DNA of 64,000 nucleotides from Canna indica. Taxonomy: Eukaryota; Streptophyta; Magnoliopsida; Zingiberales; Cannaceae. The stretch is taken from the NCBI GenBank assembly GCA_034359265.1, contig CP136891.1:43888001-43952000 (forward strand), in the 5' to 3' direction. The notes below the pieces were generated by a model. It made no database searches. It was not told where the DNA came from and was given only the letters and a program-made list of their open reading frames with translations. This document shows, in pieces, positions 10,089 to 21,568 of this stretch (its first letter is position 1; every line of letters starts with the position of its first letter). The translations under genes and the position numbers were made by a program.

Positions 10089-11424
10089 GGTGGTGGGTCG
10101 GACTAGCCATGGAGGTTGAAGAGAGGGCGGAGTTGATGGCGTGTTGGGGAGCCGCCCGACATGGGTTCGAGGCAGACAGAGGCGGTGGGGGTTCAGGCAG
10201 AGGCGAGGGGAGAGGGAGACGAGGGAGGGAGGTGTTTTTTTTATTTTAAAATTAATTAATAAGTAAGAGAGCTGTATTGTTAAAAATAGCCTATTTATTA
10301 TGAATTGCAGCATTATTTATGAAACTACCTTTTGAACTTAAAATTGAAATTTGATTATTTGGTGGACCCCGAGTTATCGGTTGAAGTTGAGGTGAATAGC
10401 AAATTTAAATATTTTCGCGTGTTGAACACGATGGTGGGGTTAGTTTTCCAAGAAAACGTTGTTCGGATACCCTTATGATAGGTTGATTGCTTAGGTGTTT
10501 AAATAATATTAAATTATTAGTTTGATAATTTAGTTGATTAATTGGTGTGAAATAATTATAGTTTGGAGAATGTGTTGGGGGTGGGTTGAGCCTGCAAGTC
10601 TGTCGTCCCTTGTCTGATGTTGATTTGTCATCGGAGGTAAATTACGAAAATACCCTTGTTTCCAATGTTTGATTTACTTCATAAAATTTGTAGAAATTTT
10701 ATTATTGGACATGCCATGTAGAAAAATTACATGTGTTACATTTTATTGTTGCTTATTGGCGTTTATTCTTAATCATAGTATGCTATGTTAATCCTATGGT
10801 GCATTGGATTAGTCATTGTATGCATAGTGTCATGTTGTTATATGTGGTGTAGTTTACTTGTTGAGCATGTTATTATCCTGTTGATCATGTCATACTCACT
10901 TGGAGTTGTTATATTATTGATCATGATGATGTTATGTTATTATCATGTTGTTCATGTCGTTATCACTTGGAGTTGTTGCTATATTGTTGATCATAGTGAT
11001 ATACTTTGTTGCACTCTTATCTTCGTTGTTTTTGCTTCAGACTTGCAGGGGTGAGCGATCGATTTTTAGATCGATGTGTAGATAGTTTTTAGACAGTTAA
11101 TAGATAGTTGTAGATGTGGAGCTTTGATGACGACTGCTTTTGTATTTTATTTTATTTTATCGTCTTATAAAACTTGATCTTGATATTGTTATTTTGGAAC
11201 GTAATGTGTAGAATTAATAGATTTTTGTTAAATCTTGTATTTGAACAGATTGTTCCTTATCGTATGTACTGTCAGACTTATGGATTGTAATTATTGGTTT
11301 TAATGTTGTCTATTATTTTATGTTATGATTTGTAATTTTTCCTTCCGCTGTGTGGTGCTCGAGTCACCGCCATCGCGTCTCAGGACGGGGCCACCGGGGC
11401 TGGGCCCGGACCGGGGGTGTGACA
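10089..11424 (+). repeat. Tekay 5' LTR, 5'-truncated
   Basis: It matches the 3' LTR from about 24851 onward (ATGGAGGTTGAAGAGAGGGC and what follows) and ends GTGTGACA at 11424, just before the PBS. The part equivalent to 24349-24850 is missing and replaced by the palindrome array. A segment equivalent to roughly 25808-26240 is also absent. Confidence 0.85.
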
Positions 11425-11427
11425 TTT

Positions 11428-11439
11428 TGGTATCAAAGC
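11428..11439 (+). promoter_or_regulatory. Primer-binding site (initiator tRNA-Met type)
   Basis: TGGTATCAAAGC lies three bases after the LTR end. It is the usual plant PBS complementary to the 3' end of initiator tRNA-Met, with one A for G. Confidence 0.85.
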
Positions 11440-11529
11440 CTAGGATTAAGGTTAAGGTTAGGAGTTTAGGTGTGTTACTATATCAATAATTTTGTAAGGT
11501 GGAGGAGATGAGTTGTAAGCTTATTTTAG

Positions 11530-12960
11530 ATGATTGGCCTAAATCTTTTTATTATTTTATTTGGAGACCAGGGTCGGGTGGTGATACCTCGGCGGGCACA
11601 AACTACTCAGGTGGCGACTCCAACTGTTAGGGGTCGTGGTGGATGGACGAGCCGGGGTGCTCATCGGACTGGTCGTACTACTGGTGGCAGAGAACGTGGT
11701 CATGGCGCCCCTGTGCATGTTCTTGTGGAGGAGGTGCAAGACTTTATTCCTGGAGCTGATGTTGGAGGGGAGGCGGCAGTCGCTCAGGCCGTACCGGTAG
11801 TCCCTCATGCGGTTGGAGAGGGCTCGACAGTACATGCTCTTGCTACACATATTTCTACTAGGCCACAACCACAGTATGTTATGCTTGTACCAGGACCAGA
11901 GAGAGGCTTCGCTAGCACTGAGTCATGGGAGTCCTGCATGCTGAAGTTCCAGCAGTTTGGCAGAGAGCATTTCGGTAACTTTGGGGGTGGTGTGGATCCT
12001 ATGGAGGCTAGGACATGGCTGGCTGGAGTGGAGGATACTTTTAAGGCACTTTAGGTGCAAGGAGGAGGAAAAGGTTGATCTGGCCACCTTTTACCTGATT
12101 GATGGGGCCAAAGTTTGGTGGAGGGCACAGGTCGTTGCTAGAGGTGGAGTTGATATTTCGTGGGCAGAATCCAGAGTTGCATTCTTCAGTAAATATTTCC
12201 CGATGACATTCCGTCAATAGAAGAAGAGGGAGTTCCTTGAACTGCGACAGCGGGGTCGTAGTGTGGCAGAGTATGAGGTTGAGTTTGACCGCTTGTTAGA
12301 GTTTTGTCCATAGATGGTGGCCTCAGAGGAAGACAAGGCAGAGCATTTCTTTAGAGGGCTCGACTTTGCTTTTCAGGATCAGATGTCTAGTCATGATGAT
12401 CTGAGAGACTATAGTTGAGTGATGACACGAGCACTTTTGGTTGAGAGTACTCACTTGAGGATCACCCAACTGAAGCAAAAGGGTCGTCATGGTCGATCAC
12501 CACTTCCACAGGGTGCAGGAGGATATGTTGGGGGCCAAGGAGGCTTTAGAGCTCAGGCCCAACCATCCCAGAGTAGATTCATTAGTAGTCATGCCAGACT
12601 ACCAAAGAGGGCAAGGACGTTTCCCACTCAGGCGCAGGGGTCATCCCAGCCTTCCCAAACACCTCGAGATCAGATATCGAGGGTCACTGCTAGACCCGGA
12701 GATCAGATGGGAGTTAGGTATAACCATTTTTTCAACTGTGGAGATAGTGGACGCTTTGTCAGGGACTGTCCTAGAGGCGACAGTGTGTGCTATCATTGCA
12801 AGCAGCCCGGCCACATCAGCAGGAGTTGCCCAGTCGGACGAGTGCAAAGGACCCCACAGCAGCAGTCGAGGGGGTAGAGTTAGGGTCAGAGGTAGCCCAA
12901 TCATTAGAGGCAGACTAGTCAGACTCAGGCCCAGGTTTTTGCATTGACCCAGGAGGAAGC
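11530..12960 (+). pseudogene. Tekay gag (capsid and nucleocapsid), frameshifted
   Basis: Three overlapping open pieces (11530-12054, 11957-12220, 12419-12877) make up the gag. The capsid part has the Retrotrans_gag signature, with MEARTWLAGVEDTF, then ATFYLIDGAKVWWRA, then RVAFFSKYFP. The nucleocapsid part has CCHC-like knuckles: a degenerate one (FNCGDSGRFVRDCP) and a good one (CYHCKQPGHISRSCP, about 12787-12831). Breaks include a frameshift near 12050 and stops at 12218-12220 and about 12416. The protein would package element RNA in virus-like particles, but this copy cannot make a full-length Gag. Confidence 0.85.
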
Positions 12961-12994
12961 ACATCAGGCGTCAAATTCAGTGATCTGAGGTATC

Positions 12995-14950
12995 ATTTTA
13001 GTGTTTGATTTACCTACCCATTCATTGATAGATACTAGTAGTACTCATTCTTTTATTTCTCCATCTATGGTTGCTAAATTGGAGAGAGAGCCTACACCCA
13101 GATCTAGTGGTTTGTCAGGTGATGTGATGCAGTCGAGCCATGAGTAGAAGGGCCGCAGACTCCGATTGGGAGATGTTGAGATTTTAGTAGACTTGCTTGT
13201 GTTAGATTTCTTAGACTTCGACGTTATCTTGGGTATGGATTGGCTTATTGCTAACCATGCTAGAGTCGATTGTCGAGAGAAAGTGGTAGTGTTTTCTCCC
13301 CCAGGACAACCTTCCTTCGAGTTTGTTGGATCAAGGGAGCGTGTGGCACCGATTATTTCAGCTTTGCAGGCTAGACAATTGATGGGCCGAGGGTGCAATG
13401 GCTTTTTAGTTTCATTGGTGGGCACATCTATCGAGGAGCAACCACAGATAGAGAGCATACCAGTGGTTAGAGAGTTTCCAGATGTATTCCGAGATATGTT
13501 GCCAGGCCTACCACCAGAGCGACAGATTGAGTTCTGCATTGATTTGTAGCCTAGCACAACTCTTATTTCGAAGGCACCGTACCGTATGGCAACTAAGGAA
13601 TTAGAGAAGCTTAAGGGGCAATTGTAGGAGCTTCAAGATAAGAGATTTATCCGTCCTAGTGTGTCACCTTGGAGAGCTCCTGTCCTATTTGTGAGAAAGA
13701 AAGATGGATCTTTGAGGCTCTGCATCGACTACAGACAGTTAAATACAGTGACCGTTAAGAACAAGTACATGTTGCCTTGGATTGATGATTTATTTGATTA
13801 GTTGCGAGATACTTGTGTGTACTCGAAGATTGACTTGAGATCTGGATACCACCAGTTGAGGGTGAGAGAGTAGGATGTGCAGAAGACTGCTTTCCGTATG
13901 CGTTACGGGCATTTCGAGTTTTTGGTTATGCCATTTGGGCTAACCAATGCTCCTGCAGCATTCGTGGACTTGATGAACCATGTCCTTTTAGAGTACTTAG
14001 ATCAGTTCGTGATTATTTTTATTGATGATATTTTGGTGTACTCCAAGTCAGAGGCCGAGCATGAAGAGCACTTGAGGATTGTTTTGGGTGTATTGAGGAG
14101 AGAGAAATTATTTGGCAAATTGGGAGTAAATGTTTATTCTGGCTAAAAGAAGTTAGCTTCTTGGGACATGTGATTTCTGGTGCTAGTATATAAGTAGATC
14201 CACATAAGATTGAGGCAGTATGAGCTGGCAGAAGCCAAGGACGGTCCATGAGATTCACAGCTTCCTTGGACTAGCAGACTACTACCGTAGATTTGTAGAG
14301 AGCTTCTCGAAGACTGCCGCACCTTTGACTCAGTTGACGAGGAAAGGTGTGAAGTTTATTTGGGATGATAAGTGTGAGACTAGCTTTCAAGAGCTGAAGA
14401 AGAGACTTACTACTGCACTTGTGTTGGTGATTTCTTCTAGAGGGGTTGGTTTTGCCTTGTACACTGATGCATCCATTCAGGGCCTTGGTGTTGTTTTGAT
14501 GCAGAATGGACGAGTGGTAGCTTATGCTTCTAGACAGCTTAAGGAGCATGAGAAGAACTACCCAGTGCATGATTTGGAGTTAGCTGCCATCATATTTGCC
14601 CTTACGATATGGGGGCATTACCTTTATGGTGTCACCTTTGAGATATTCACAAATCATAAGAGCTTGAAGCACCTATTCACTCAAAAGGAGCTGAACATGA
14701 AACAGAGGAGGTGGATGGATTTTTTTAAAGATTATGACTGCACTATTATTTATCATCCTGTCAAGACGAACGTAGTGGCGGATGCCTTGAGTAGAAAATC
14801 GATGGGGATGTGTCAACATCTCAGATTTGCAGAGTCAGAGCTGATTAGACAGTTGTTAGAGCTTAGCTTGGACTTGGTGGGTCAAACTCAGAGTGGAGTG
14901 CTTGCACAGTTGATCACACAGTCGCCGATAGTGGAGCGGATTCAATAGTG
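12995..14950 (+). pseudogene. Tekay pol, first part: protease, reverse transcriptase, RNase H
   Basis: The protease is recognisable at 13030-13270 (THSFIS, then VILGMDWL). Its active-site triad reads DTS instead of D-S/T-G, so the catalytic motif is mutated. RT follows, with [14 protein letters not shown], then LCIDYRQLN, then YSKIDLRSGYHQLR, and the catalytic FIDDILVYS at about 14017-14043. RNase H has LYTDAS, then VHDLELAAI, then ADALSRKSM (to about 14800). In-frame stops are mostly TAG where CAG is expected, for example before PSTTLIS, in LKGQL*ELQ, in LFD*LRD and in RE*DVQ. The frame also shifts near 14145-14220. The reading ends at 14960, where the Sirevirus is inserted, and resumes at 22908. 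Confidence 0.9.
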
Positions 14951-14955
14951 TCAGA

Positions 14956-14960
14956 TGGAG
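14956..14960. repeat. Target-site duplication TGGAG, left copy
   Basis: It is identical to 22903-22907 and directly flanks the LTR ends of the Sirevirus element, proving a clean insertion into the Tekay pol gene. Confidence 0.95.
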
Positions 14961-16342
14961 TGTTGATTGAAATCCGACACAAGAAGGGGGGGTTGAATAG
15001 TGTCTGTCCCTTGTTTCTATTTTATCAATTTTCTTTTTGCTTAGTTTCAACTTCAAGTGAATGCAAATGTAACTTAACAATGTGTGTTATTAATTATCAA
15101 GAACAATAATGAGCAAACATTCAAAGCAATGCAAACAGGATGAAATATAGTGGTTCGGGCCAATCGCCTCCACTACCTTGGCTCATCACCAAGGATTTCT
15201 AACCAACTACTTTATAGAACTTGTGTTTTCCTTTGAATACAACTGAGGACACAATTCTCACATCTTTGAGAATTCCTCAAACCTATTCACCTAGGCAAAA
15301 CACAAATTTACAAAGCCTAACCCTAAGTGTTTCTCTAGCACACCTAGCAAGCTATTTTAGGTGAAAATAAGTTTTAAAAACAACTTCAAATACGATGAAA
15401 AAGAGCTAGGAATTTGAGAGAAGAACCAATGTTCTTTTCCCAAGCCTTCAAGCCTTCAACTTGCTAGGGGATGAGCTTGAATCATAGCAGAGTTGAGGAA
15501 AAGTGGGGGCTTGAAGAAGAACGTTGACGGAAGTGCAGGGCGTGCAGCAATCGATCTCTTTGAAGGCTTAAATCAATTCTTAAATGCTCAATAATATTTC
15601 TAAGAGTTCTTAAAGGAGTTGGGTGAGGGGTATTTATAACCCCTCAGTCGAACAGGCTGTTCAACGGGCGGAAAACTAGCCGTTACAGTCGTTCGGTCGC
15701 TTGCCGGCAGAACAGGGGTATTTATAACCCCCGCTACCCTTTCTGTGCTTTACTCACGCTATCCGGTCAACCGAAGGGTCGACCGAATGGATCGCGACTT
15801 CATCGATCCGTAGTCCGGTCGATCGATGCACCTTCTACCAATTTTTGGCATCGATCGATCGACCGACGTAGCCTTGAGCCGACTTCTTTACCATCTTCGG
15901 TCGACCCACAGGTCGACTGATTGGCTACTACCATTTTGCGACATCATTCGATCGACCGATAAGGCTACTGCCAATATTCTGACTTGTTCGGTTGACCGAC
16001 CGGTCGACCGAACTCAGGCTGAGGCTGATTTTTTTCTTCATATTTGTAACATGCTTTTTCATAGGTTTAGTTTCCAAGTTCTAACTTGGATAACCTTACA
16101 ATTAGGCTTGGGATGGGATCCTCAGGGTATATTACAGGATATCTACCTAATCGATGCCCAAGCCTTTTCTTTGACAATCTTTTCTTTCGTTTCGACGATA
16201 TCTTTTTCCTTCATTTTTTCGAACGAAGTTCGCATGCTTATCGCAACCTTAACCTGAACTCAAAACTTCACACATAGATTGAATACATGTTTGTTATCAT
16301 CAAAATAAAGATCGAAGCTTAAGAGAAATCCTTAAGCCAACA
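14961..16342 (-). repeat. Sirevirus 3' LTR (1382 bp)
   Basis: A direct repeat of 21569-22902. In element orientation it starts TGTTGGCTTAAGG and ends CAATCAACA. A TATA-like TTATAAATAC lies at about 15630-15639, with GGTCGACCGA-type palindromes upstream of it (15750-16020). Confidence 0.93.
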
Positions 16343-16356
16343 ATCTCCCCTTTTTT
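16343..16356 (-). promoter_or_regulatory. Polypurine tract of the Sirevirus
   Basis: On the minus strand AAAAAAGGGGAGAT sits directly before the 3' LTR. It is the plus-strand DNA priming site. Confidence 0.88.
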
Positions 16357-16806
16357 GATGATGACAAACATAACATGGAATTTTGAAGAAACATATGCAT
16401 ATTCTTTGTGAGTTTGAGTTAAGGCATATAAGATATATAACTCAATATATGCAAACCAATACTTATAACTTAACCTGTGCTCCCCCTATCATTGTGCATG
16501 TCATTTTTGTAACTTCCCCTAACTATATGCATCATAAAAACAAGTGTGACCTTACTTTTTCTCCCCCTTTTGACATCCATCAAAAAGGGTAAGAATTAAG
16601 GTGCAATTAATGAGTGTCCTCATGAAAACCAAGAAAGCCACAAAACTAAGTATCATCTACCATTATAGTCCTTCCTATTAATGTAAGCCTATAGAAGGCA
16701 AACATCAATAAGTCGCAAAGCCCCACTACAAAGCAATACATAAGTGTGATGACACTTTATAGAATGCAAATTTTTGAAACCATATATATTTTGAAAAAGA
16801 ACATCT

Positions 16807-18563
16807 TAACCACTAGTAAAAGCACAAATCCCTAATTGCATCCTTAGGTTTGTAAAGCTTTCTTCAACCAAGGGTTTTGTAAATATATCGGCAAATTGTT
16901 TGTCGGTGGATACAAATTCTACCGATATATTTCCCTTAGTCACATTATCTCTAAGAAAATGGTGCCTTAGATCAATATGCTTCTTCCTAGTGTGTAAATT
17001 AGGATTCTTTGTTAAATTTATTGCAGTAGTATTGTCACAATGAATAGGTATGCAAGAATACTTAAGTCCATAATCTAAAAAAGTTTATTTCATCCATAGG
17101 ACTTGTGCACAACAACTAGCCACAGCGATGTATTTTGCTTCGGTAGTTGAAAGTGCAATTGAGTTTTGTTTCTTTGAGAACCAAGAAATAAGACTCGCTC
17201 CTAAGAATTGACAACACCCACTAGTGCTTTTTCTATCTACTTTTCACCCGGCAAAATTCGCGTCCAAAAAATCGATTAAATCAAAAGATGTATGACATGG
17301 ATACCAGAATCCTAAGTCAACCGTGCCCTTTAAATATCTCAATATGCGTTTGACCGCACTTAAATGAGACATTCTAGGGCAAGATTGAAACCTAGCACAT
17401 GCACAAACGCTAAACATGATATCGGGTCTACTTGCGGTTAAGTAACGAAGACTGCCAATCATACCTCAATATCATTTTTCGTCGACTTTGACACCATCTT
17501 CATCTTTGTCAAGCTTGATAGATGTGCTCATTGGTGTAGAAGCTATCTTGGCTTCATTCATCCCAAATCTTTTGATGAGCTCCTTTGTGTACTTGGCTTG
17601 ATTGATGAAGATGGCTTTGTTGATTTGCTTGATTTGGAGACCAAGCATGAAGGAGAGCTCTCCCATCATGCTTATCTCAAACTCATCTTGCATACCCTTA
17701 GAAAACCACTTACAAAGAGTTTCATTAGTAGCACCAAAAATTATGTCATCAAAATAAATTTGAACTAATAAAATATTATTTTTATGATGTTTAATAAAAA
17801 GTGAAACATCGGCTTTTCCAACGTTAAAATCTTGTTCAATTAAAAAATTTGAAAGCCTTTCATACCAAGCCCTAGGGGCTTGTTTTAAACCATATAATGC
17901 CTTTTCAAGTTTGAAAACATGATTTGGAAACTCAAAACTTTCAAACTCGGGGGGTTATTCAACATATACTTCTTCATTAATGAAACCATTTAAAAACACA
18001 CTTTTAACATCCATTTGGAAAAGTTTAAAACTTTTAAAGCTAGCATATGCCAAAAGCATTCTAATTGCTTCTAATCTAGCTACGAGAGCATATGTTTCAT
18101 TATAATCTATCCTTTGTTGTTGATTGTACCCTTGTGCCACTAACCTAGCTTTGTTTCTAATGACTAATCCTCCTTCATCTAACTTATTTATAAATACTCA
18201 TTTATTCCCAATTATAGATTATTCGCTAGGTCTAGGTACTAAGTCTCATACATCATTTCTTGCAAATTGGTTGAGTTCTTCTTGCATAGCTAGTACCTAA
18301 AACTCATCTTCTATTGCTTCCTTAATGTTCTTAGGCTCTACTTGAGATATAAATGCTACATATTGACAAATATCCTTGAGTTTAGAGCGTGTTACCACTC
18401 CAGTTGATGGTTCTCCAATGACTTGATCCATTGGATGTTCCCTTATCAACCGATATCCTTTGGGGAGAGGTGGTAGAGCTTCTTCTTCCTCATCTTCAAC
18501 TTGAGGTAGAGTTATGGATGATGGTTCTTCATGTTGTATTTTCTCATTATTTTCATCCTCCAC
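16807..18563 (-). pseudogene. Sirevirus pol: reverse transcriptase and RNase H
   Basis: A linker (18563-18297, with GYRLIREHPMDQVIGEPS) leads into RT. RT blocks are ARLEAIRMLLAYASF, then FQMDVKSVFLNG, then ALYGLKQAPRAWYERL, and the catalytic box near 17745-17765, which reads YFDD where YVDD is usual for copia. RNase H includes GSLRYLTASRPDIMF, then DRKSTSGCCQFLG, then KHIDLRHHFLRD, and ends near 16807. Stops occur for example after EEVYVE (17952-17954), near 17250 and around 17470. The enzyme would copy element RNA into DNA, but this copy is inactive. Spacing and order are normal for Ty1/copia (IN before RT). Confidence 0.88.
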
Positions 18564-18596
18564 CTCTTTGTCATGAAGTGTGAGGTCCTCAAGTTC

Positions 18597-19676
18597 CTAA
18601 CCTATATTTATAATCTTCACATTTCTAGAAGAATCATTAGTTTTATTAAACGTGACATGCATAGATTCTTCAACAATCATGGTTCTACGATTGTATACTC
18701 TATATGCCTTAGAATTAATAGAGTAACCTAGGAAAATCCCTTCATCGGATTTAGAATAAAAATTTCCTAAATGCTCTGTAGTGTTTAAGATGAAACATTT
18801 GCATCCAAAAATATGAAAATATCCCACATTTGGGATTTTACTATTCCAAAGCTCAAAATGTGTTTTCTTAATTTTAGGTCTTAATAAAACGCGATTAAGC
18901 ACATAAAAAGAGGTATTTATGGCTTCAGCACTAAAATACTTAGGCAAATTATTTTCACATAGCATGGTCCTAGTCATCTCTTGTAAAGTTATATTCTTCC
19001 TCTCAACCACCCCATTTTGTTGAGGGGTCCTGGGGGAAGAAAAGGTATGTTCAATACCTAAATCATCACAAAATTTAGAAATTTTTTCATTTTTAAACTC
19101 TCCTCCATTATCACTTCTAATTTTTAAAATTGAAACTCTTTTCTCATTTGTAGCTTTCTTAGTAATTTTTTTGAAAAACTCAAAAGTTTTATTTTTCTTG
19201 GCTAAAAAGAAAACCCATGTAAATCTAGAAAAGTCATCAACTAACACATAACAATATAGCTTTCCACCTAGACTAGCTACATCACATGGACCAAAAAGAT
19301 CCATGTGCACAAGCTCAAGAATTCTAGATGTACTAACTTGATTAATGCTATGAAATGAAGATTTAACTTGCTTACTTAGTTGACATGAATCACAAAGTTT
19401 GTCTTTTTCAAATTTTATCTTGGATAATCCTCTAACTAATTCTTTCTTAGATATTTCTTGGATGACGCTCATGCTAGCATGTCCTAGCCTTCTATGCCAC
19501 AACCAAGAGTCATTCTCCATGGCAACTAAACATGTAACATGGGGATTAGGCAAGACATTTAAATCTAATGTGTAGACATTTTCTTGCCTATTTCCAATAA
19601 ACATGATATCATTAGATGGTGCACTCCTAATGATATATTTGGATGCTTCAAAGATAATTAAAGTATCCATTGTCAC
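18597..19676 (-). CDS. Sirevirus integrase domain (open frame)
   Basis: A 359-residue uninterrupted frame. The N-terminal HHCC zinc finger is visible (WHRRLGHASM, then LCDSCQLSKQ). The DDE core follows: first Asp in LVHMDLFGP, second in KIRSDNGGEF, Glu in NGVVERKN with the expected spacing. A C-terminal GKCKCFILN-type block and an R-V-YN segment (VYNRRTMIVEES) complete the usual copia integrase. It inserts element cDNA into host DNA. As part of a polyprotein it has no start codon of its own; the M at 19676 is internal. All three catalytic acidic residues are present, but the flanking protease and RT are broken. Confidence 0.88.
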   Translation of the reverse strand: MTMDTLIIFEASKYIIRSAPSNDIMFIGNRQENVYTLDLNVLPNPHVTCLVAMENDSWLWHRRLGHASMSVIQEISKKELVRGLSKIKFEKDKLCDSCQLSKQVKSSFHSINQVSTSRILELVHMDLFGPCDVASLGGKLYCYVLVDDFSRFTWVFFLAKKNKTFEFFKKITKKATNEKRVSILKIRSDNGGEFKNEKISKFCDDLGIEHTFSSPRTPQQNGVVERKNITLQEMTRTMLCENNLPKYFSAEAINTSFYVLNRVLLRPKIKKTHFELWNSKIPNVGYFHIFGCKCFILNTTEHLGNFYSKSDEGIFLGYSINSKAYRVYNRRTMIVEESMHVTFNKTNDSSRNVKIINIG

Positions 19677-19942
19677 ACAATTGTGATATGCTAATCAAGT
19701 TATGTTTTAACCTATCAACTAGTAAAATATTCTTAATTTATGGGTAAGAAAGTATACCTATATCACCAATGCCAACAATCTTACATTTGACATTGTCTCC
19801 AAATGTGACATGTCCACCATCTTTGCTTGATAGGGTTGCAAATAAGTTGATGACCCTTCATGTGCTTTGAGCAACCACTATCAAATATCCAAGTGCTTCT
19901 ACTTGCTTGAGGATGCTTCTCCATCTACAAAAGGAGAGGAAA
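19677..19942 (-). pseudogene. Sirevirus protease domain, frameshifted
   Basis: The aspartic protease is recognised by STWIFDSGCSKHMKGHQ at about 19880-19840, with the D-S-G catalytic triad intact. After KQRWW the frame breaks and the remaining flap and G-x-G parts are in other frames (VTFGDN-like, near 19800). A full protease would cleave the Gag-Pol polyprotein. Confidence 0.75.
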
Positions 19943-21511
19943 CTATTTTAGTACCCAAATTTTTTTGGGTCCTTGAGTGTTAGTCATTTTAGGAACCCAT
20001 GTAAATCTTGCATGTGGGTTCCTCCTCAAAGCACAATCCTTGGCCATATGGCCAAATATGCCACAAGAAAAACAATTTCTAATAAACTTCCTTCTATTGT
20101 GTGTGAGCATGGAAGTGTGATGATTTCTTTTTATGGACAACCTTAGGCATGGCATTTTGTAGGGTTGTCATCTTTTCATTAAGCATGCAAATTTCCTTTT
20201 TTAATGTTAGCATGCTATCATTCAAGTGCTCTACTTGATCACTTAAATACTTATTTTCACCTTCTAATTTTTTGTTGTCATTTTCTAAGTCCTTCCTTGC
20301 TTTCTCTAGGGTGTGTTTCTCTTCCTTAAGGGTATCTACTTCTTTCCTTAAATCATTGCATGAAAGTAATAAGCTATCATTTTCTAGCTCTAAAGATTTA
20401 TTGTCCTTTTTAAGCTCTTTAAATTTTCTCCTAATAGCATTAAATTCATCATGCATTTGTTCAAATTCATTTACAAGCTCTTCTTGAGTAAAAGAAAGTT
20501 CACCAAAAGAAAATCTTACCTCATCATCATTTGCCATTAAGCAAAGATTTGCCTTTTCACTCTTATCTTCTTCACTCGATGAAGCCTCGCATCCCACGAA
20601 GCCATCATTGCCTTCTTCTTGTTGTTGTATTTGTCCTTTTTGTGAGGGTTAGAGGTGGAAGCCATTTTGAGAAGTGAGCAGTCCTTCCTTAGATGCTCGA
20701 CTTTGTTGCAATGGTAGCATGTGTAGCTCCCTCTACCCTTTCTCATGCCTCCTCTCATGAATCTCATAAACCTCCTTGATAACATTGCCATTTCCTCAAG
20801 ACAAGAGACAGATGATGAGGATTCCTCTACTCGGTGTGAAGCTTTTAAGGCAATGGCCTTGCCTTTGGGGGCATCTTCCTCCATATATTGCTTCATGTGG
20901 GTCTCATGTGTCATGAGAGACCCAATGAGCTCGGTGATCTTCAAGGTGCTCATGTTCTTTGCTTCCATGATTGCAATGACCTTGGGCTCCCAAGTTTTTG
21001 GAAGGGAACGAAGGAACTTCCTTACCTTCTCCTCTTCCTTTATCTCTCTGCTGAGGTTAGCTAATCAATATGTAATATTTTGAAATCTAGCATGCATAGC
21101 ATCAATGGATTCATGCGATAACATTTTAAACATTTCATAATCATGCATTAGTAGGTTTATTTTGGATTCATTTACTTGTGAAGTCCCTTCATGTGTGGTC
21201 TCTAGGACCTTCCATAGTTCATATGCAAACTTACAGGTAGAAATCCTATTGAACTCATTAATTGATAGGCCGCAATATAATGCATTGACGGCATTTGCAT
21301 TTGCATTAAACAGTTTAATTTCTTCTTGGTCTCACTCATCCATGTCCTTAGTGGGTTGCTTATACTCTACTTGAATAATCCTCCATACATCAATGCCTAG
21401 AGATTGTAAGAAGCTATTCATACGAATCTTCCCGTAGGCATAGTTGTTTCCATCGAATAGTGGTGGAGCATGAGTAGAGGACCCTTGAGCTAGTTGGATT
21501 TCACTCGACAT
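19943..21511 (-). pseudogene. Sirevirus gag with coiled-coil tail
   Basis: The start is ATG at 21511-21509 (MSSEIQLAQGSSTHAPPLFD), 40-60 bp after the PBS. A UBN2-type capsid region follows, with YELWKVLETTHEG and then ELIGSLMTHETHM. A CCHC knuckle CYHCNKVEHLRKDC (about 20720-20680) precedes KKKAMMASWD. A frameshift at about 20600 leads into an acidic segment and a long heptad-rich coiled coil (residues 30-150 of the 20597-20094 frame). A second knuckle, CFSCGIFGHMAKDCALR, lies near 20070-20020. A stop also occurs near 21062. The coiled coil after the first knuckle is characteristic of Sirevirus Gag, which in some family members is thought to bind host dynein light chains. Confidence 0.85.
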
Positions 21512-21550
21512 CTTAATTTGTAAGGAAGATGGTTAAATCTTATCCTACGA

Positions 21551-21568
21551 CCTTGCTTTGATACCAAT
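21551..21568 (-). promoter_or_regulatory. Primer-binding site of the Sirevirus
   Basis: On the minus strand ATTGGTATCAAAGCAAGG follows the 5' LTR end directly. It is of the initiator tRNA-Met type. Confidence 0.88.

Noticed and set aside
10785..11054. 89-residue hydrophobic frame, repeated at 25578-25896
   Set aside because: It is the same non-coding part of the two Tekay LTRs. The frame is not kept between copies.
15700..16020. Possible CRISPR-like array of GGTCGACCG repeats
   Set aside because: The units are short palindromes with irregular spacing inside a plant LTR promoter. No repeat-spacer regularity or cas genes.
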